Assembly (NCBI RefSeq): GCF_900109075.1
Contig: NZ_FNYS01000015.1
Location: forward strand, 19,676-83,675
From: Myroides marinus
Lineage (GTDB): Bacteria > Bacteroidota > Bacteroidia > Flavobacteriales > Flavobacteriaceae
Direction of reading: 5' to 3'
Length of the DNA: 64,000 nucleotides
Shown one piece after another: positions 8,165 to 17,486 of this stretch. Numbering within the stretch: the first letter of the stretch is position 1; every line of letters begins with the position of its first letter. The notes under the pieces were generated by a model that worked only from the letters and a program-made list of their open reading frames with translations, made no database searches and was not told the origin of the DNA. A program made the position numbers and the translations under genes.

Positions 8165-8986
8165 TTATTTAAAACCTTTTACGCTTTTGTTGTAGATTTT
8201 GTCTTTATCTTCTTTTGTAAGGTCTTTTCTGTATTGGAATAATGCCGCTTCCCAATCTCCGTATCCTGTATTAGGTAATACAATGAATTTCTTACCAAAA
8301 AGCTCTTGATTAGATTTTACGTTTTGAGAACGCTCTTCTTGAGTTTTTTTATCAAAAGCAGTAGAGAAGTCAGATAAGTTATCTCCTAATAACATTACGA
8401 TTTCATGTGTTTCACTTAGTTTTTGACGTCTAGCTTCTTTACTTGATTCAGCAGTTCTCACGATAACGTGTGCTTCATCAGCATAAGGATAGTTGTACTT
8501 AACCAAGTTTTTCATAGTACCTGGCTTGTCATTTTGATTTCTATTTGTGATATAGAATACTTCAACACCTTTAGATTTAGCATAGTTAAAGAACTCTAAG
8601 CTTCCTAATAAAGGAATAGCTTCCCCTTTAGATGTCCACTCTGTCCAAGTAGCTTGGTCATAAGATTTGCCTTCTCTAGCCATTTGTACAGCATAAGGAG
8701 AGTTGTCTAAGAATGTCTCATCAATATCTGTAACGATAGCAAGAGGCTTATTGTGTTGTTCTGTAAGGATACGATCTAGTTGTAAAGTAGCAATATTGAA
8801 AGCTTGTGCGCATAAAGCTTGATATTCAGCTGCGTTTTGTTGGAATACAGCAGCGTATAACTTACCATTTACCTCGATGTTATTTAATACATTCTCTTGT
8901 GTAGAAGTTGCACTTTGTGGAACTGACTTACATGCAGTTAAAGCTGTAAAAGCTAATCCTGCAATTAGAAAAGATCTCTTAAGCAT
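8165..8986 (-). CDS. 5'-nucleotidase, lipoprotein e(P4) family (HAD acid phosphatase)
   Basis: This is a 273-residue secreted phosphatase. A lipoprotein signal ends in ALTAC near residue 19. HAD motif I is VTDIDETFLDN (catalytic Asp pair near residue 88), motif II is FYITNRN, and motif IV is LLGDNLSDF. The e(P4)/class C acid phosphatases are outer-membrane lipoproteins that dephosphorylate nucleotides such as NMN so that nucleosides can be taken up. A cytoplasmic NAD-salvage partner is not adjacent. A TACTTTTG box on the minus strand at 9013-9020 may be its -7 element. Confidence 0.9.
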   Translation of the reverse strand: MLKRSFLIAGLAFTALTACKSVPQSATSTQENVLNNIEVNGKLYAAVFQQNAAEYQALCAQAFNIATLQLDRILTEQHNKPLAIVTDIDETFLDNSPYAVQMAREGKSYDQATWTEWTSKGEAIPLLGSLEFFNYAKSKGVEVFYITNRNQNDKPGTMKNLVKYNYPYADEAHVIVRTAESSKEARRQKLSETHEIVMLLGDNLSDFSTAFDKKTQEERSQNVKSNQELFGKKFIVLPNTGYGDWEAALFQYRKDLTKEDKDKIYNKSVKGFK

Positions 8987-9114
8987 GTGTTTTATATTTT
9001 CTGTTATGCCTACAAAAGTACGATATTTATCTGTATTAGGGTGGTATTAATCTATTGAGAAGTGGCTAAAATGGTGTGTATGTGTAATAAACTCTAGATT
9101 AGGAGATGGGAAAT

Positions 9115-9146
9115 AAAAAAGGTGTTTTGAACTCAAAACACCTTTT
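9115..9146 (-). terminator. Terminator of the cysE-cysK operon
   Basis: AAAAGGTGTTTTGA and TCAAAACACCTTTTTT arms form a stem of about 14 bp with a 2-nt loop and T-runs on both strands. Confidence 0.85.
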
Positions 9147-9154
9147 CGTAATTC

Positions 9155-10090
9155 TTATTTTAATTCAGCTGCTTTTTCATCAAACAATTCACTAACTGAC
9201 CAGTATCTTTCACCTGTATCGTAGTTGAACGTTAGTACAGTAGCTCCTTTTTCCATATCAGGTAGTTTTTTAGCGATAGCTGCTAATGAAGTCCCTGTAG
9301 AAATACCAGCTAAGATTCCTTCTTCACTAGCGATTCTATTTGTGTACTCATAAGCTTCTTCTTTACCAATAGTGATAATTCCATCAAAGATATCTGTGTT
9401 AACCACCTTAGGCACAAAACCAGCACCGATTCCTTGTAGTGGGTGAGGACCAGGCTTACCTCCGCTTAATACAGGAGAGTTCTCTGGTTCTACAGCATAT
9501 ACCTTCATATTAGGGAATTTCTCTTTTAATACTTCAGCTACACCTGTGATATGCCCTCCAGTACCTACACCTGTGATAAAGTAATCTATACCTTCAGGGA
9601 AGTCTTTAAGGATCTCTTGAGCTGTAGTTTTGCGGTGAATCTCTGGGTTAGCAAAGTTGCTAAATTGTTGAGGTACCCAAGCATTGTCCATTTGCTCTGC
9701 TAATTCAACTGCTTTTGATACAGAACCTGATGTACCTAACTCTTTTGGAGTAAGAACAAACTTAGCACCATAAGCAGCCATAAGTTTTCTTCTCTCAATA
9801 CTCATTGACTCAGGCATTACTAAGATTAGTTTATACCCTTTAACGGCACAAGCCATAGCTAGTCCTACACCTGTGTTACCAGAGGTAGGTTCTATGATTA
9901 CTGTATCTTTATTAATTAATCCTTTAGCTTCAGCATCTTCGATCATTGCTAATGCAATACGATCTTTTAAACTTCCTCCAGGATTTTGTTTCTCTAGTTT
10001 AATCCAAACATTAATGTCGTTAGGAAATAACTTATTGATTTTGATATGAGGCGTATTACCAATTGCCTCAAGGATATTATTAATTTTCAT
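9155..10090 (-). CDS. cysK: Cysteine synthase (O-acetylserine sulfhydrylase)
   Basis: This 311-residue PLP enzyme makes cysteine from O-acetylserine and sulfide. The PLP lysine is in GGSLKDRIA (about residue 41), the substrate loop in EPTSGNTG, and the phosphate-binding loop in [10 protein letters not shown]. It lies 23 bases after cysE on the same strand, so serine acetylation and sulfhydrylation are encoded together. The motifs fit CysK better than the thiosulfate-using CysM, but the sequence alone does not settle this. Confidence 0.92.
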   Translation of the reverse strand: MKINNILEAIGNTPHIKINKLFPNDINVWIKLEKQNPGGSLKDRIALAMIEDAEAKGLINKDTVIIEPTSGNTGVGLAMACAVKGYKLILVMPESMSIERRKLMAAYGAKFVLTPKELGTSGSVSKAVELAEQMDNAWVPQQFSNFANPEIHRKTTAQEILKDFPEGIDYFITGVGTGGHITGVAEVLKEKFPNMKVYAVEPENSPVLSGGKPGPHPLQGIGAGFVPKVVNTDIFDGIITIGKEEAYEYTNRIASEEGILAGISTGTSLAAIAKKLPDMEKGATVLTFNYDTGERYWSVSELFDEKAAELK

Positions 10091-10113
10091 TGCTATTGAT
10101 TTTTTTAGTTGTA

Positions 10114-10941
10114 TTAAATTATAAAATTGATTGGTTCAGGATATCCTTCTTGATCTTTAGAATAACTCTTACTTTTACTGTAGATAATAGAATTAGGTTT
10201 AACGCTTTTTGTTAACCATACGTTACCTCCGATGACAGTATCATGACCTATAGTTGTATCTCCACCTAATATAGTTGCTCCAGAATAGATAATAACATTA
10301 TCTTCAATATAAGGGTGTCTTCTAGTGTTTGCTTTATCTTTTGATACCGAGATAGCACCTAGTGTTACTCCTTGGTATATTTTTACATTTTGCCCTATAA
10401 CACATGTTTCTCCAACAACAATACCAGTACCATGATCAATACAAAAATGGGAACCAATAGTCGCCGCAGGGTGTATATCTATACCTGTTTTACTATGAGC
10501 ATGCTCAGTCCAAATACGAGGAAGTAGGATGACTTCTTGTGTATGTAGTTGGTGTGCGAAACGGTATATTGCAATTGCGTAAAAACCTGGATAAGCGATA
10601 TAAACTTCTTGTAAACAAGTAGCTGCTGGATCATTGTCTAAAATAGCTTGTGCATCTGATTTTAGAGTGAAGAAAATTTCAGGCAATGCATTAAAAAAGT
10701 CATCAGCTATCTTTTGAGATTTCTCTACATTATTGTTTATATTAAAAACAATTGAAAGTAACTCTATTCTTAGTGTAGCTAGGCGAATGTTGATAGACTC
10801 TTCAGATAAGTACTTTTTATCCTCTAATTGAAAAAGGAAATGAAATAGGGTATCTGTAAAGTTCTCTATTCTTTGCTTGTCTAGAAAAGATTGCGAGCTT
10901 TCGTTTTGTGTTAGAAGTTCTCTAACGAAATCAATTTGCAT
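10114..10941 (-). CDS. cysE: Serine O-acetyltransferase
   Basis: This 275-residue enzyme acetylates serine with acetyl-CoA as the first step of cysteine synthesis. An N-terminal helical part (about 1-130) is followed by left-handed beta-helix hexapeptide repeats, with the catalytic segment [14 protein letters not shown] and the following QGVTLGA. The C-terminus ends in Asn-Phe-Ile-Ile. A terminal isoleucine is the residue that inserts into the CysK active site in the known cysteine synthase complex, and cysK lies next to it in the operon. Confidence 0.93.
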   Translation of the reverse strand: MQIDFVRELLTQNESSQSFLDKQRIENFTDTLFHFLFQLEDKKYLSEESINIRLATLRIELLSIVFNINNNVEKSQKIADDFFNALPEIFFTLKSDAQAILDNDPAATCLQEVYIAYPGFYAIAIYRFAHQLHTQEVILLPRIWTEHAHSKTGIDIHPAATIGSHFCIDHGTGIVVGETCVIGQNVKIYQGVTLGAISVSKDKANTRRHPYIEDNVIIYSGATILGGDTTIGHDTVIGGNVWLTKSVKPNSIIYSKSKSYSKDQEGYPEPINFII

Positions 10942-11279
10942 GAATTTGTGTAATTTGGGTTAAAGCTATTAGATATATAATTTTGAAAAAGTACAATGAA
11001 TGTTGCACAGGTAAATTATAGAAATAAGTAGCTTTTAATGTTTATTTATTTCTAAAAACCTCTTGTTATATTGATTGTAAAAGGGTTTTGTAATGTAAAT
11101 GTAAGAATTGTATTAGAAAGGTTGTAGCTTGTTTAACAAATATTTGATGTTATAATTAGTGATATTTAGATAGGGATCAATATTAGGCTAGTTATGGCAA
11201 AGTATCTATTTGGGATACTAGTTGTTAAAAACGCGTATTTGGATTTTCAACTCTACAAAATTGTTCTATCTTTGTTTAA
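10942..11279. other. Intergenic stretch before the candidate small RNA
   Basis: No gene is seen here. It is AT-rich and lies between the divergent start of cysE (minus) and the candidate RNA on the plus strand. A cysE promoter must lie here, but no good match to TAnnTTTG was found on the minus strand. Confidence 0.5.
11239..11274 (+). promoter_or_regulatory. Promoter-like sequence of a candidate small RNA
   Basis: TATCTTTG at 11267-11274 is an exact -7 consensus match. A TTG at 11239-11241 lies 25 nt upstream, slightly farther than usual. It points into a 200-base region that ends in a strong terminator but contains no convincing gene. Confidence 0.5.
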
Positions 11280-11474
11280 GAATTACAAAGGCGAAGTAAT
11301 TCAATCAGTTATATGTTTTGTTTCTGAAATAGATTTTTTATTTTAATTTCTTTTGAGCTGGCTACTTAAAAAGGGATTTGGTTTTGTTGTTTTGTTGTTC
11401 TATTTCAAAATTTGTGAAACAAAGTAAAATACATACAAAATAAAGAAGGTTCCTCATTCGAGGAACCTTTTTTT
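11280..11474 (+). ncRNA. Candidate structured small RNA (~195 nt)
   Basis: Between a -7 box at 11267 and a terminator at 11445-11474 (GGTTCCTC-ATTC-GAGGAACC then T7) no ORF of note exists, but the sequence folds well. A 5' hairpin GAATTAC/GTAATTC spans 11280-11302. A long-range helix pairs TTTGTTTC and GAAATAGA (11317-11333) with TCTATTTC and GAAACAAA (11399-11423), interrupted by an asymmetric internal loop. This layout (promoter, closed structure, terminator) suggests a trans-acting or housekeeping RNA such as a 6S-like or Flavo-type RNA. I cannot assign a family from sequence alone. Confidence 0.5.
11443..11474. terminator. Terminator of the candidate small RNA / ClC gene
   Basis: AGGTTCCTC-ATTC-GAGGAACCT with a T7 run on the plus strand. 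On the minus strand it lies 33 bases after the ClC gene stop and could serve that gene too. Confidence 0.8.
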
Positions 11475-11506
11475 ATGGTACTAATTAATGTGTTTTTAAG
11501 TTTGTA

Positions 11507-13321
11507 TTATTCTAATAGAAGGGACTTTAAGTTCTTTCTATAGGCTTCCATAAGTTCTGCTTTTGTGATATATCCTATATATTTCTTTTGATCTTGTACT
11601 AGAACATATTCTAAGTGATTTGTCTCTAATGTTTGCAGGATAATCTTTGTAGAGTCATTTTTAGAAACTATTATAGGTGATTCTACTAAGTCTTTAATAG
11701 GAGTAAACTTTGTTTGAAATCCACTAAATATAACTGGACGTACACTGTCTAGTTTTATTATACCTTCTATTTTGCCATCATGATCAACTATAGGGATAAA
11801 AGACTGTTTTGTATTGGCAAAAATATCTACTACAGCAGCTGTTGTATGTTGCATAGTCAATGTCTTTATATCATCTTTAATATAGTCTTCTCCTATAATT
11901 GTATTTAGAATATTAGAATCTTTATCTGATGTAAACACCATTCCTGTAGTTGCAATAGACTTTATGTCCATAGAATATTTCTCCATTTGCTTTGAAATAG
12001 CAAAACTAATAGACGAAACAATAAGTAATGGAACCATTAATCCATAGCCTCCTGTAATCTCTGCAATCAAGAAGATACCTGTTAACGGAGCGTGAAATAA
12101 ACCACTAATCACAGCAGCCATACCTACTACAGTGAAGTTTTGTACTGGGATTTCTTTTATCCCTAAGATTTGTAATAGCTTAGCTAATGAGAAGCCCAAA
12201 TATGAACCCACAAATAAGGAAGGAGCAAAGTTACCTCCATTACCACCACTTCCCATGGTTAGACCCACAGCATAAGTCTTGACTAAAGCTGCTCCTGCTA
12301 CAAATAGAAGTAAGACCCACTGACTGCTAGAAAAGTCTGCTAATAAAGTGTTCTGTAATATTGCTTGAGGTTTATCACTTGTTAAGATCTTGATACTCTC
12401 ATATCCTTCACCGAATAAAGTTGGGAATAGAAATATTAATACAGCTAACATAGAAGCTCCTATCAATGCTTTCTTATATGCTCCAAAGCGCATTGAAGAT
12501 ATATAGTGTTCTGTTTTTCTAAACATCCTAGCGTGATATACACAGAAGAATCCTGATAATATACCTAGTAAGATATAATAGACTGTATTACCTGTATCAA
12601 AGACTAATTGATTCTTAAACGACAGAAGAATGTCTTCTTTGATGATTAGGTTGGTTACAATTGTACCAGTAGCAGCAGAAATCATAATAGGAATAAAAGC
12701 TGATACGGAAACATCTACCAAGATAATTTCAATAGCGAACAGAACCCCTGCTATAGGCGCATTAAATGCTGCAGATACTCCTGCTGCAACTCCACATCCT
12801 AGTAAGAGTATTCTATCTTTATAATTAAGCTTGTAATTCTGAGCATAATTAGATCCAAATGCTGCACCAGTAATAGCAATAGGCGACTCTAGTCCTAGAG
12901 AACCTCCCATACCTACTGTAAGGGAACTTGTGATAATCTGAGAATACATTTGTTTGCGAGGCATAATACCTGATTTTTTAGCAACAGCTATCATAATCTG
13001 GTATGTTCCTTTCTCTATAGATCCATTTAAGAATTTGCGAACTACGAATACTGTTAGTAAGATACCTATAATAGGTAAGATACTATTCATATAAGGTAAG
13101 TGAGATATATTATCTATATAAGTAGCTAGCTTAAATACATTGTGAGCAAAGTATTTAAGAATTGTCACAGCAATAGCTGCAGATGCACCCACTAAGACAC
13201 AAGAAAGATATAAGAATTGACGATTAGTCAAGATGGACTTCAGAAAGAACAATATCCCTTCCGAGTATTTAAACACTTGATTAGCGTAATACTTTAATTT
13301 CTTTGGATTTCTAATTTTCAT
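11507..13321 (-). CDS. ClC-type chloride channel / H+-Cl- antiporter with CBS domains
   Basis: This 604-residue inner-membrane protein has about ten or more membrane segments and ClC signatures: GGSLGLESP (with the glutamate at the position of the gating Glu), GVAAGVSAAFNAPIAGVLFA, and GSGGNGGNFAPSLFVG. Two CBS domains follow the membrane part (about residues 460-600). A longer frame begins at 13357, but a consensus promoter (TTG/TATTTTTG) lies at 13326-13357, so the ATG at 13321 is the likely start and the mRNA would be almost leaderless. Confidence 0.92.
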   Translation of the reverse strand: MKIRNPKKLKYYANQVFKYSEGILFFLKSILTNRQFLYLSCVLVGASAAIAVTILKYFAHNVFKLATYIDNISHLPYMNSILPIIGILLTVFVVRKFLNGSIEKGTYQIMIAVAKKSGIMPRKQMYSQIITSSLTVGMGGSLGLESPIAITGAAFGSNYAQNYKLNYKDRILLLGCGVAAGVSAAFNAPIAGVLFAIEIILVDVSVSAFIPIMISAATGTIVTNLIIKEDILLSFKNQLVFDTGNTVYYILLGILSGFFCVYHARMFRKTEHYISSMRFGAYKKALIGASMLAVLIFLFPTLFGEGYESIKILTSDKPQAILQNTLLADFSSSQWVLLLFVAGAALVKTYAVGLTMGSGGNGGNFAPSLFVGSYLGFSLAKLLQILGIKEIPVQNFTVVGMAAVISGLFHAPLTGIFLIAEITGGYGLMVPLLIVSSISFAISKQMEKYSMDIKSIATTGMVFTSDKDSNILNTIIGEDYIKDDIKTLTMQHTTAAVVDIFANTKQSFIPIVDHDGKIEGIIKLDSVRPVIFSGFQTKFTPIKDLVESPIIVSKNDSTKIILQTLETNHLEYVLVQDQKKYIGYITKAELMEAYRKNLKSLLLE

Positions 13322-13325
13322 ATTG

Positions 13326-13357
13326 CAAAAATAGTGTAAAAGGCAAGCCTTATACAA
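13326..13357 (-). promoter_or_regulatory. Promoter of the ClC gene
   Basis: On the minus strand TTG (13357-13355), 21 nt, TATTTTTG (13333-13326) match the flavobacterial consensus. The -7 box ends 4 nt before the chosen ATG. Confidence 0.7.
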
Positions 13358-13398
13358 GAGTTAGCTAAATTTGTTTTTATAAAAACTAAAGATAACTC
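13358..13398. terminator. Possible hairpin after the ACP phosphodiesterase gene
   Basis: GAGTTA (13358-13363) and TAACTC (13393-13398) enclose an inner palindrome, GTTTTTATAAAAAC. It starts at the stop codon of the minus-strand gene and abuts the ClC promoter. No T-run follows, so termination is only a possibility. Confidence 0.35.
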
Positions 13399-13998
13399 TT
13401 ACTTTAATAAGTAACGATCAGTTTGTTTGAAAAGTATTAAGTGATTTCGTAATTCTTCAAAGAAAGCGGTAAATTGAACTTCAAATGTATCGTAATACAG
13501 TAGAAGTTCAGTAGTGCCATTAGTCATTTTAGAAATGCCTTTAGAACGCCTGTCCATTTGAGTTAAGATGTATTTCAATCCATCAATACTGCGGTATTTT
13601 ACTAACCAGTTTTCTTCTAACATAATGTGTAGGAAGTTTTGCACTCTAGGAGGTAAAATATCGAAATTAGCTTGAAGTGATTCGTAAAATTGATCTGTAT
13701 ATTCTTCTAATGGGGTATCACAATAATTATCCCAATTCTTAGCAAGGAAGTGATCATAGTACATATCTATAAGCACAGCAGCGTAATGTCTGTATTGAGG
13801 TACAATTAGTTTCTTGCTTTCTCTCCACAGTTGGTGAGAGTCTGTATAGGTATCTATTTCTCGGTGGAGGATAACTCCTTGTTGTATTTTAGTAGGATAA
13901 TTTAAGTAGTCTTTTCCTCTTATGCTATCTGCAACGAAATTACCAATCTTAAGTAATGCATCATCTCCAGAAAGGAAAATATGTGCTAGGAAGTTCAT
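13399..13998 (-). CDS. Acyl carrier protein phosphodiesterase (AcpH-like)
   Basis: This 199-residue protein begins MNFLAHIFLS and contains GNFVADSIRG, GVILHREIDTYTDSH and DMYYDHFLAKNW, the conserved His/Asp motifs of the ACP phosphodiesterase family (formerly DUF479, HD-like fold). AcpH removes the 4'-phosphopantetheine arm from acyl carrier protein and is cytoplasmic. The gene is divergent from glmM with a ~100-bp gap. Confidence 0.88.
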   Translation of the reverse strand: MNFLAHIFLSGDDALLKIGNFVADSIRGKDYLNYPTKIQQGVILHREIDTYTDSHQLWRESKKLIVPQYRHYAAVLIDMYYDHFLAKNWDNYCDTPLEEYTDQFYESLQANFDILPPRVQNFLHIMLEENWLVKYRSIDGLKYILTQMDRRSKGISKMTNGTTELLLYYDTFEVQFTAFFEELRNHLILFKQTDRYLLK

Positions 13999-14066
13999 AG
14001 TCTCATTTTGCCTATAAAAATACAGTATTTTACAAAATAGTTCAGATAGAACCTTATAGAATTATA

Positions 14067-14074
14067 TATCTTTG
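14067..14074 (+). promoter_or_regulatory. -7 element upstream of glmM
   Basis: TATCTTTG is an exact -7 match, 24 nt before the glmM ATG. No clear TTG lies at the right distance upstream. Confidence 0.5.
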
Positions 14075-14097
14075 TGGTAATAAAAAAATAAGTAATT

Positions 14098-15486
14098 ATG
14101 ACATTGATAAAATCTATATCTGGTATACGTGGTACAATAGGAGGTAAAGTAGGCGATAACCTTACTCCAATAGATGCGGTAAAGTTCGCTTCTGCTTATG
14201 GAACATTCCTTAAAAATAACACTCAAAAAGAAAACTTAAAAGTAGTTATTGGTAGAGATGCACGTATTTCTGGACCGATGATTCATAATTTAGTAGTGAA
14301 TACATTAATAGGATTAGGAATTGATGTTATTAACTTAGGGCTATCAACTACTCCTACTGTAGAAGTAGCTGTGCCATTAGAGAAAGCAGATGGTGGTATT
14401 ATCTTAACTGCTTCTCACAATCCAAAACAATGGAATGCTTTAAAACTTTTAAATAGCAAAGGAGAATTCTTAAGTGGAGCTGAAGGGCAAATCATTTTAG
14501 AATTAGCAGAGAAAGACGCATTTGATTTTGCTGATGTAGATAGTTTAGGTACTATAGAGCATAAAGACAACTATATGGATATTCATATAGATGAGATATT
14601 AAACTTAAAGTTAGTAGATGTAGAAGCTATTAAAAAACGCAAGTTTAAAGTAGTAGTAGATGCAGTTAACTCTTCAGGAGGTATTATTATACCTGCTTTA
14701 TTAAGAAAATTAGGAGTAGAAGTAGTAGAACTATACTGTGAGCCAAATGGACACTTCCCTCATAACCCAGAACCTCTTAAGGAGCACTTAGGAGATATCT
14801 GTGAGTTAGTGAAGAAAGAGAATGCTGACTTCGGTGTTGTAGTAGATCCAGATGTTGACCGTCTTGCTTTTATTTCAAATGATGGAGAGATGTTTGGTGA
14901 GGAGTATACATTAGTAGCAGTAGCTGATTATGTATTAAGTAAAACACCTGGTAATACAGTATCTAACTTATCATCTTCTCGTGCATTAAGAGATATCACG
15001 CAGAAGCACGGAGGTACATATAACGCTTCTGCAGTAGGAGAAGTAAATGTAGTAGAGATGATGAAAGCTACCAATGCAATTATCGGTGGAGAAGGTAATG
15101 GAGGTATTATCTATCCAGAGACTCACTACGGACGTGATTCTATTGTTGGAGTTGCATTATTCTTGACTCATTTATCTAATTTAGATATGACTGTAGCAGA
15201 ATTAAGAGCTTCTTATCCTCAATACTATATGAGTAAAAATAAGATAGAGCTTACTCCTAAGTTAAATGTAGATATGATCTTAGAGCAAATAGCTGAGAAT
15301 TACAGTAACCAAGAAATCTCAACAGTGGATGGAGTGAAGATTGACTTCCCAACGTCATGGGTACATCTAAGAAAATCTAATACAGAGCCTATTATTCGTA
15401 TTTATACTGAAGCAGGAACTCAAGAAGAGGCTGATGGATTAGCACTTCGTATGATAGACGAACTAAAAGTTATCGCAGGATTGTAA
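14098..15486 (+). CDS. glmM: Phosphoglucosamine mutase
   Basis: This 462-residue alpha-D-phosphohexomutase converts glucosamine-6-phosphate to glucosamine-1-phosphate for peptidoglycan and LPS precursors. The phosphoserine loop is TASHNPKQWN (about residue 102), the metal-binding loop DPDVDRLAF (about residue 252), and the sugar-binding loop GEGNGG (about residue 332); the C-terminal phosphate-binding RKSNTEP is present. A phosphomannomutase role is possible, since the superfamily overlaps, but Bacteroidota proteins of this length and start are usually called GlmM. It is monocistronic. Confidence 0.88.
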   Translation: MTLIKSISGIRGTIGGKVGDNLTPIDAVKFASAYGTFLKNNTQKENLKVVIGRDARISGPMIHNLVVNTLIGLGIDVINLGLSTTPTVEVAVPLEKADGGIILTASHNPKQWNALKLLNSKGEFLSGAEGQIILELAEKDAFDFADVDSLGTIEHKDNYMDIHIDEILNLKLVDVEAIKKRKFKVVVDAVNSSGGIIIPALLRKLGVEVVELYCEPNGHFPHNPEPLKEHLGDICELVKKENADFGVVVDPDVDRLAFISNDGEMFGEEYTLVAVADYVLSKTPGNTVSNLSSSRALRDITQKHGGTYNASAVGEVNVVEMMKATNAIIGGEGNGGIIYPETHYGRDSIVGVALFLTHLSNLDMTVAELRASYPQYYMSKNKIELTPKLNVDMILEQIAENYSNQEISTVDGVKIDFPTSWVHLRKSNTEPIIRIYTEAGTQEEADGLALRMIDELKVIAGL

Positions 15487-15506
15487 TAACGAAAGAATAT
15501 ATAAAT

Positions 15507-15537
15507 AATAAAGGGAACCAATTGGTTCCCTTTATTT
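15507..15537 (+). terminator. Terminator after glmM
   Basis: TAAAGGGAACCAATTGGTTCCCTTTA is a nearly loop-free palindrome with T-rich sequence after it. Confidence 0.75.
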
Positions 15538-15688
15538 GTAATTATAAGTATTAATTGAACCTTATATAGAATAAGGCATCTTACATAGCGCATGACAAAA
15601 GTAATGAGGATATTTTCTATTTATTTACGGAAAACCTCATTTAGGTATCTGTTTCTATCTATTATTTGGTTTGTAATAGACTAATTTT

Positions 15689-16399
15689 TTAGAACACAGG
15701 TTCAGGTATATATCCCATTTCATACTTTCTGAATATTCCTTCTTGAAACGGAGTCCATAGACAGGCTCTCATCTTTGCTTTTTTAAATCCTGTGTTAGCC
15801 CAGCTATTACAAGTGTGAAGGAAGCTATAACTTCCTGTTGCTTCATAGAATGAGTCATTCATTCCATATACTTTATCAGTAGGGATATTAATGATCTGAC
15901 CATTTGCATCTCTTTTAAAAGAAGCATTTACATAATCAATTAGAGCTTTATATTGCTCTTTAGTTATAGATATTTCTCTTATGCTTTCATCTATTTTTAT
16001 ATCGTGTATGAATGTAGTGTGTATAGCAGTGGTACCTAATCCAAAGGCAGCGTTAAGTGCAATATTTGGTTTTACGCTATCCCAATCTTCTACATCTAAG
16101 AAAAAACCTTTGTCTCCCCATCCTATAGCTACATATTTATAATCTTCACGTTGGCTTTTCGTGTCTGTGAATTTTATTTCATCGCTCCAGTTGATAAGAT
16201 CAGATTCTATTGGGAAGACATAATCAGTATGCATTCCATTAGTAGAGATATACATAGTCATATCTTTAGTGTTTTTCTGTTCTTTATTAACTGTGATACT
16301 TGATAATCCACGAGCGGCAATAAAATAGAATGCTATACTAAAAAGAAATGTAAGTAAAGTAATTAAGATTATTCTTATTAATTTTTTTATATATCTCAT
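15689..16399 (-). CDS. DUF2459 (TIGR02117-type) membrane-anchored protein
   Basis: This 236-residue protein has one N-terminal membrane helix (about residues 5-30) and a periplasmic-side domain with NGMHTDYVFP, YVAIGWGDKGFF and the C-terminal LHTCNSWAN. These motifs match DUF2459, a family whose conserved His and Cys residues suggest a papain-like hydrolase fold. The exact function is not known. It follows the acyltransferase gene on the same strand, but a terminator lies between them. Confidence 0.8.
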   Translation of the reverse strand: MRYIKKLIRIILITLLTFLFSIAFYFIAARGLSSITVNKEQKNTKDMTMYISTNGMHTDYVFPIESDLINWSDEIKFTDTKSQREDYKYVAIGWGDKGFFLDVEDWDSVKPNIALNAAFGLGTTAIHTTFIHDIKIDESIREISITKEQYKALIDYVNASFKRDANGQIINIPTDKVYGMNDSFYEATGSYSFLHTCNSWANTGFKKAKMRACLWTPFQEGIFRKYEMGYIPEPVF

Positions 16400-16452
16400 A
16401 AAATTTTGATGATTACAGTAGTGCTAATGTATAATTATTTTTAATAGGTTGT

Positions 16453-16486
16453 AAAAAAAATCCTTTCATTGTTTTGAAAGGATTTT
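16453..16486 (-). terminator. Terminator of the lipid A-type acyltransferase gene
   Basis: AATCCTTTCA and TGAAAGGATT arms followed by T8 on the minus strand, just after the gene stop at 16499. Confidence 0.85.
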
Positions 16487-16498
16487 AGATATAGAGAT

Positions 16499-17398
16499 TT
16501 ATTTAATATTCGCTGGTTTGTTCCCTCTGTGTTTCCATCTTTTATGCGTCCAGAAGTAATAGGCAGGAGCTTTTCTAATCTGCTTTTCTACCTCTACTAA
16601 AAATCGTTGTGTGATTTCATAGTTAGGGATATCCTTTAGCTGTTCTCCTTCTTTTAGTAGAGGAACAAAGGTTGTTTTATAATGCCCTCTTTTTACATAT
16701 TCAACATTTAAGTACATTGGTACCATATCAAACTTTTTACATAGAGCTTCACCACCAGTATATACAGGTACTTCTATTCCCATAAAGTTTTGCCAGCAGT
16801 TAGCTTGACTTACCATTGGGGATTGGTCACTGATAAAAGCATATACTCCATGGTTCTTATTAATTTCATTCTGTCTAATAACACGAATTGTCTCTTTCAT
16901 TTCTACAAGTACTGTATCAAATCTAGAACGTATTCTTTTTATCAATGCATCAAAGTAAGGGTTGTTTATCTTTTTGTAAACAGCATATCCTTGAAATTTT
17001 ATGAATTTATCTAATATAATAATCCACTCCCAGTTAGCGTAATGAGCACAAAATAGCATAACACTTTTTCCTTGCTTTTCTACTTCTAGTACAGTGTCAA
17101 GATTAGTGAAAGTAAAACGTTTTTTTAGTTCTGCTTCAGAGATAGTAAATGTCTTTACCATTTCTAAAAAGATATCACATAGATGTCTGAATGATTCTTT
17201 TTCTACTTTTTTTAGTTCTGATTCTGATAATTCAGGCATTGTTAAGCGGATGTTTTCCCTAACCGTTTTCTTTCTATATCCAACTACTCTGTATAATAAG
17301 AAATAAAATACGTCAGACATAAAATAAAACAAAGGAAAAGGCATCTTAGATATCAGCCAAATTATAGGGTAAACAATTATATATATAATGAAATTCAT
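16499..17398 (-). CDS. Lysophospholipid / lipid A acyltransferase (LpxL/HtrB family)
   Basis: This 299-residue protein has an N-terminal membrane anchor and the catalytic H-x4-E of the family in AHYANWEW. GEALCKKFDMVPMY and the C-terminal WTHKRWKHR are also typical. It should transfer a fatty acyl chain onto lipid A precursors, or make ornithine or other lipids, at the inner membrane. The reading frame extends to 17485, but a consensus promoter at 17414-17445 would then lie inside the gene, so the ATG at 17398 is chosen. Confidence 0.87.
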   Translation of the reverse strand: MNFIIYIIVYPIIWLISKMPFPLFYFMSDVFYFLLYRVVGYRKKTVRENIRLTMPELSESELKKVEKESFRHLCDIFLEMVKTFTISEAELKKRFTFTNLDTVLEVEKQGKSVMLFCAHYANWEWIIILDKFIKFQGYAVYKKINNPYFDALIKRIRSRFDTVLVEMKETIRVIRQNEINKNHGVYAFISDQSPMVSQANCWQNFMGIEVPVYTGGEALCKKFDMVPMYLNVEYVKRGHYKTTFVPLLKEGEQLKDIPNYEITQRFLVEVEKQIRKAPAYYFWTHKRWKHRGNKPANIK

Positions 17399-17413
17399 TG
17401 GTTCTGTTTTGTG

Positions 17414-17445
17414 CAAAGATAGACTAATACGATAATCTAACACAA
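17414..17445 (-). promoter_or_regulatory. Promoter of the lipid A-type acyltransferase gene
   Basis: Minus strand TTG (17445-17443), 21 nt, TATCTTTG (17421-17414): both elements match exactly with usual spacing. It places the start codon about 15 nt downstream of the -7 box. Confidence 0.75.
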
Positions 17446-17486
17446 ATTTAATAGCTGTGTGCTGAACAATTCTTATTTTTAGCAAA

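Noticed and set aside
17399..17485. Longer N-terminus of the lipid A-type acyltransferase
   Set aside because: A consensus promoter lies inside this extension, and it has no family similarity.
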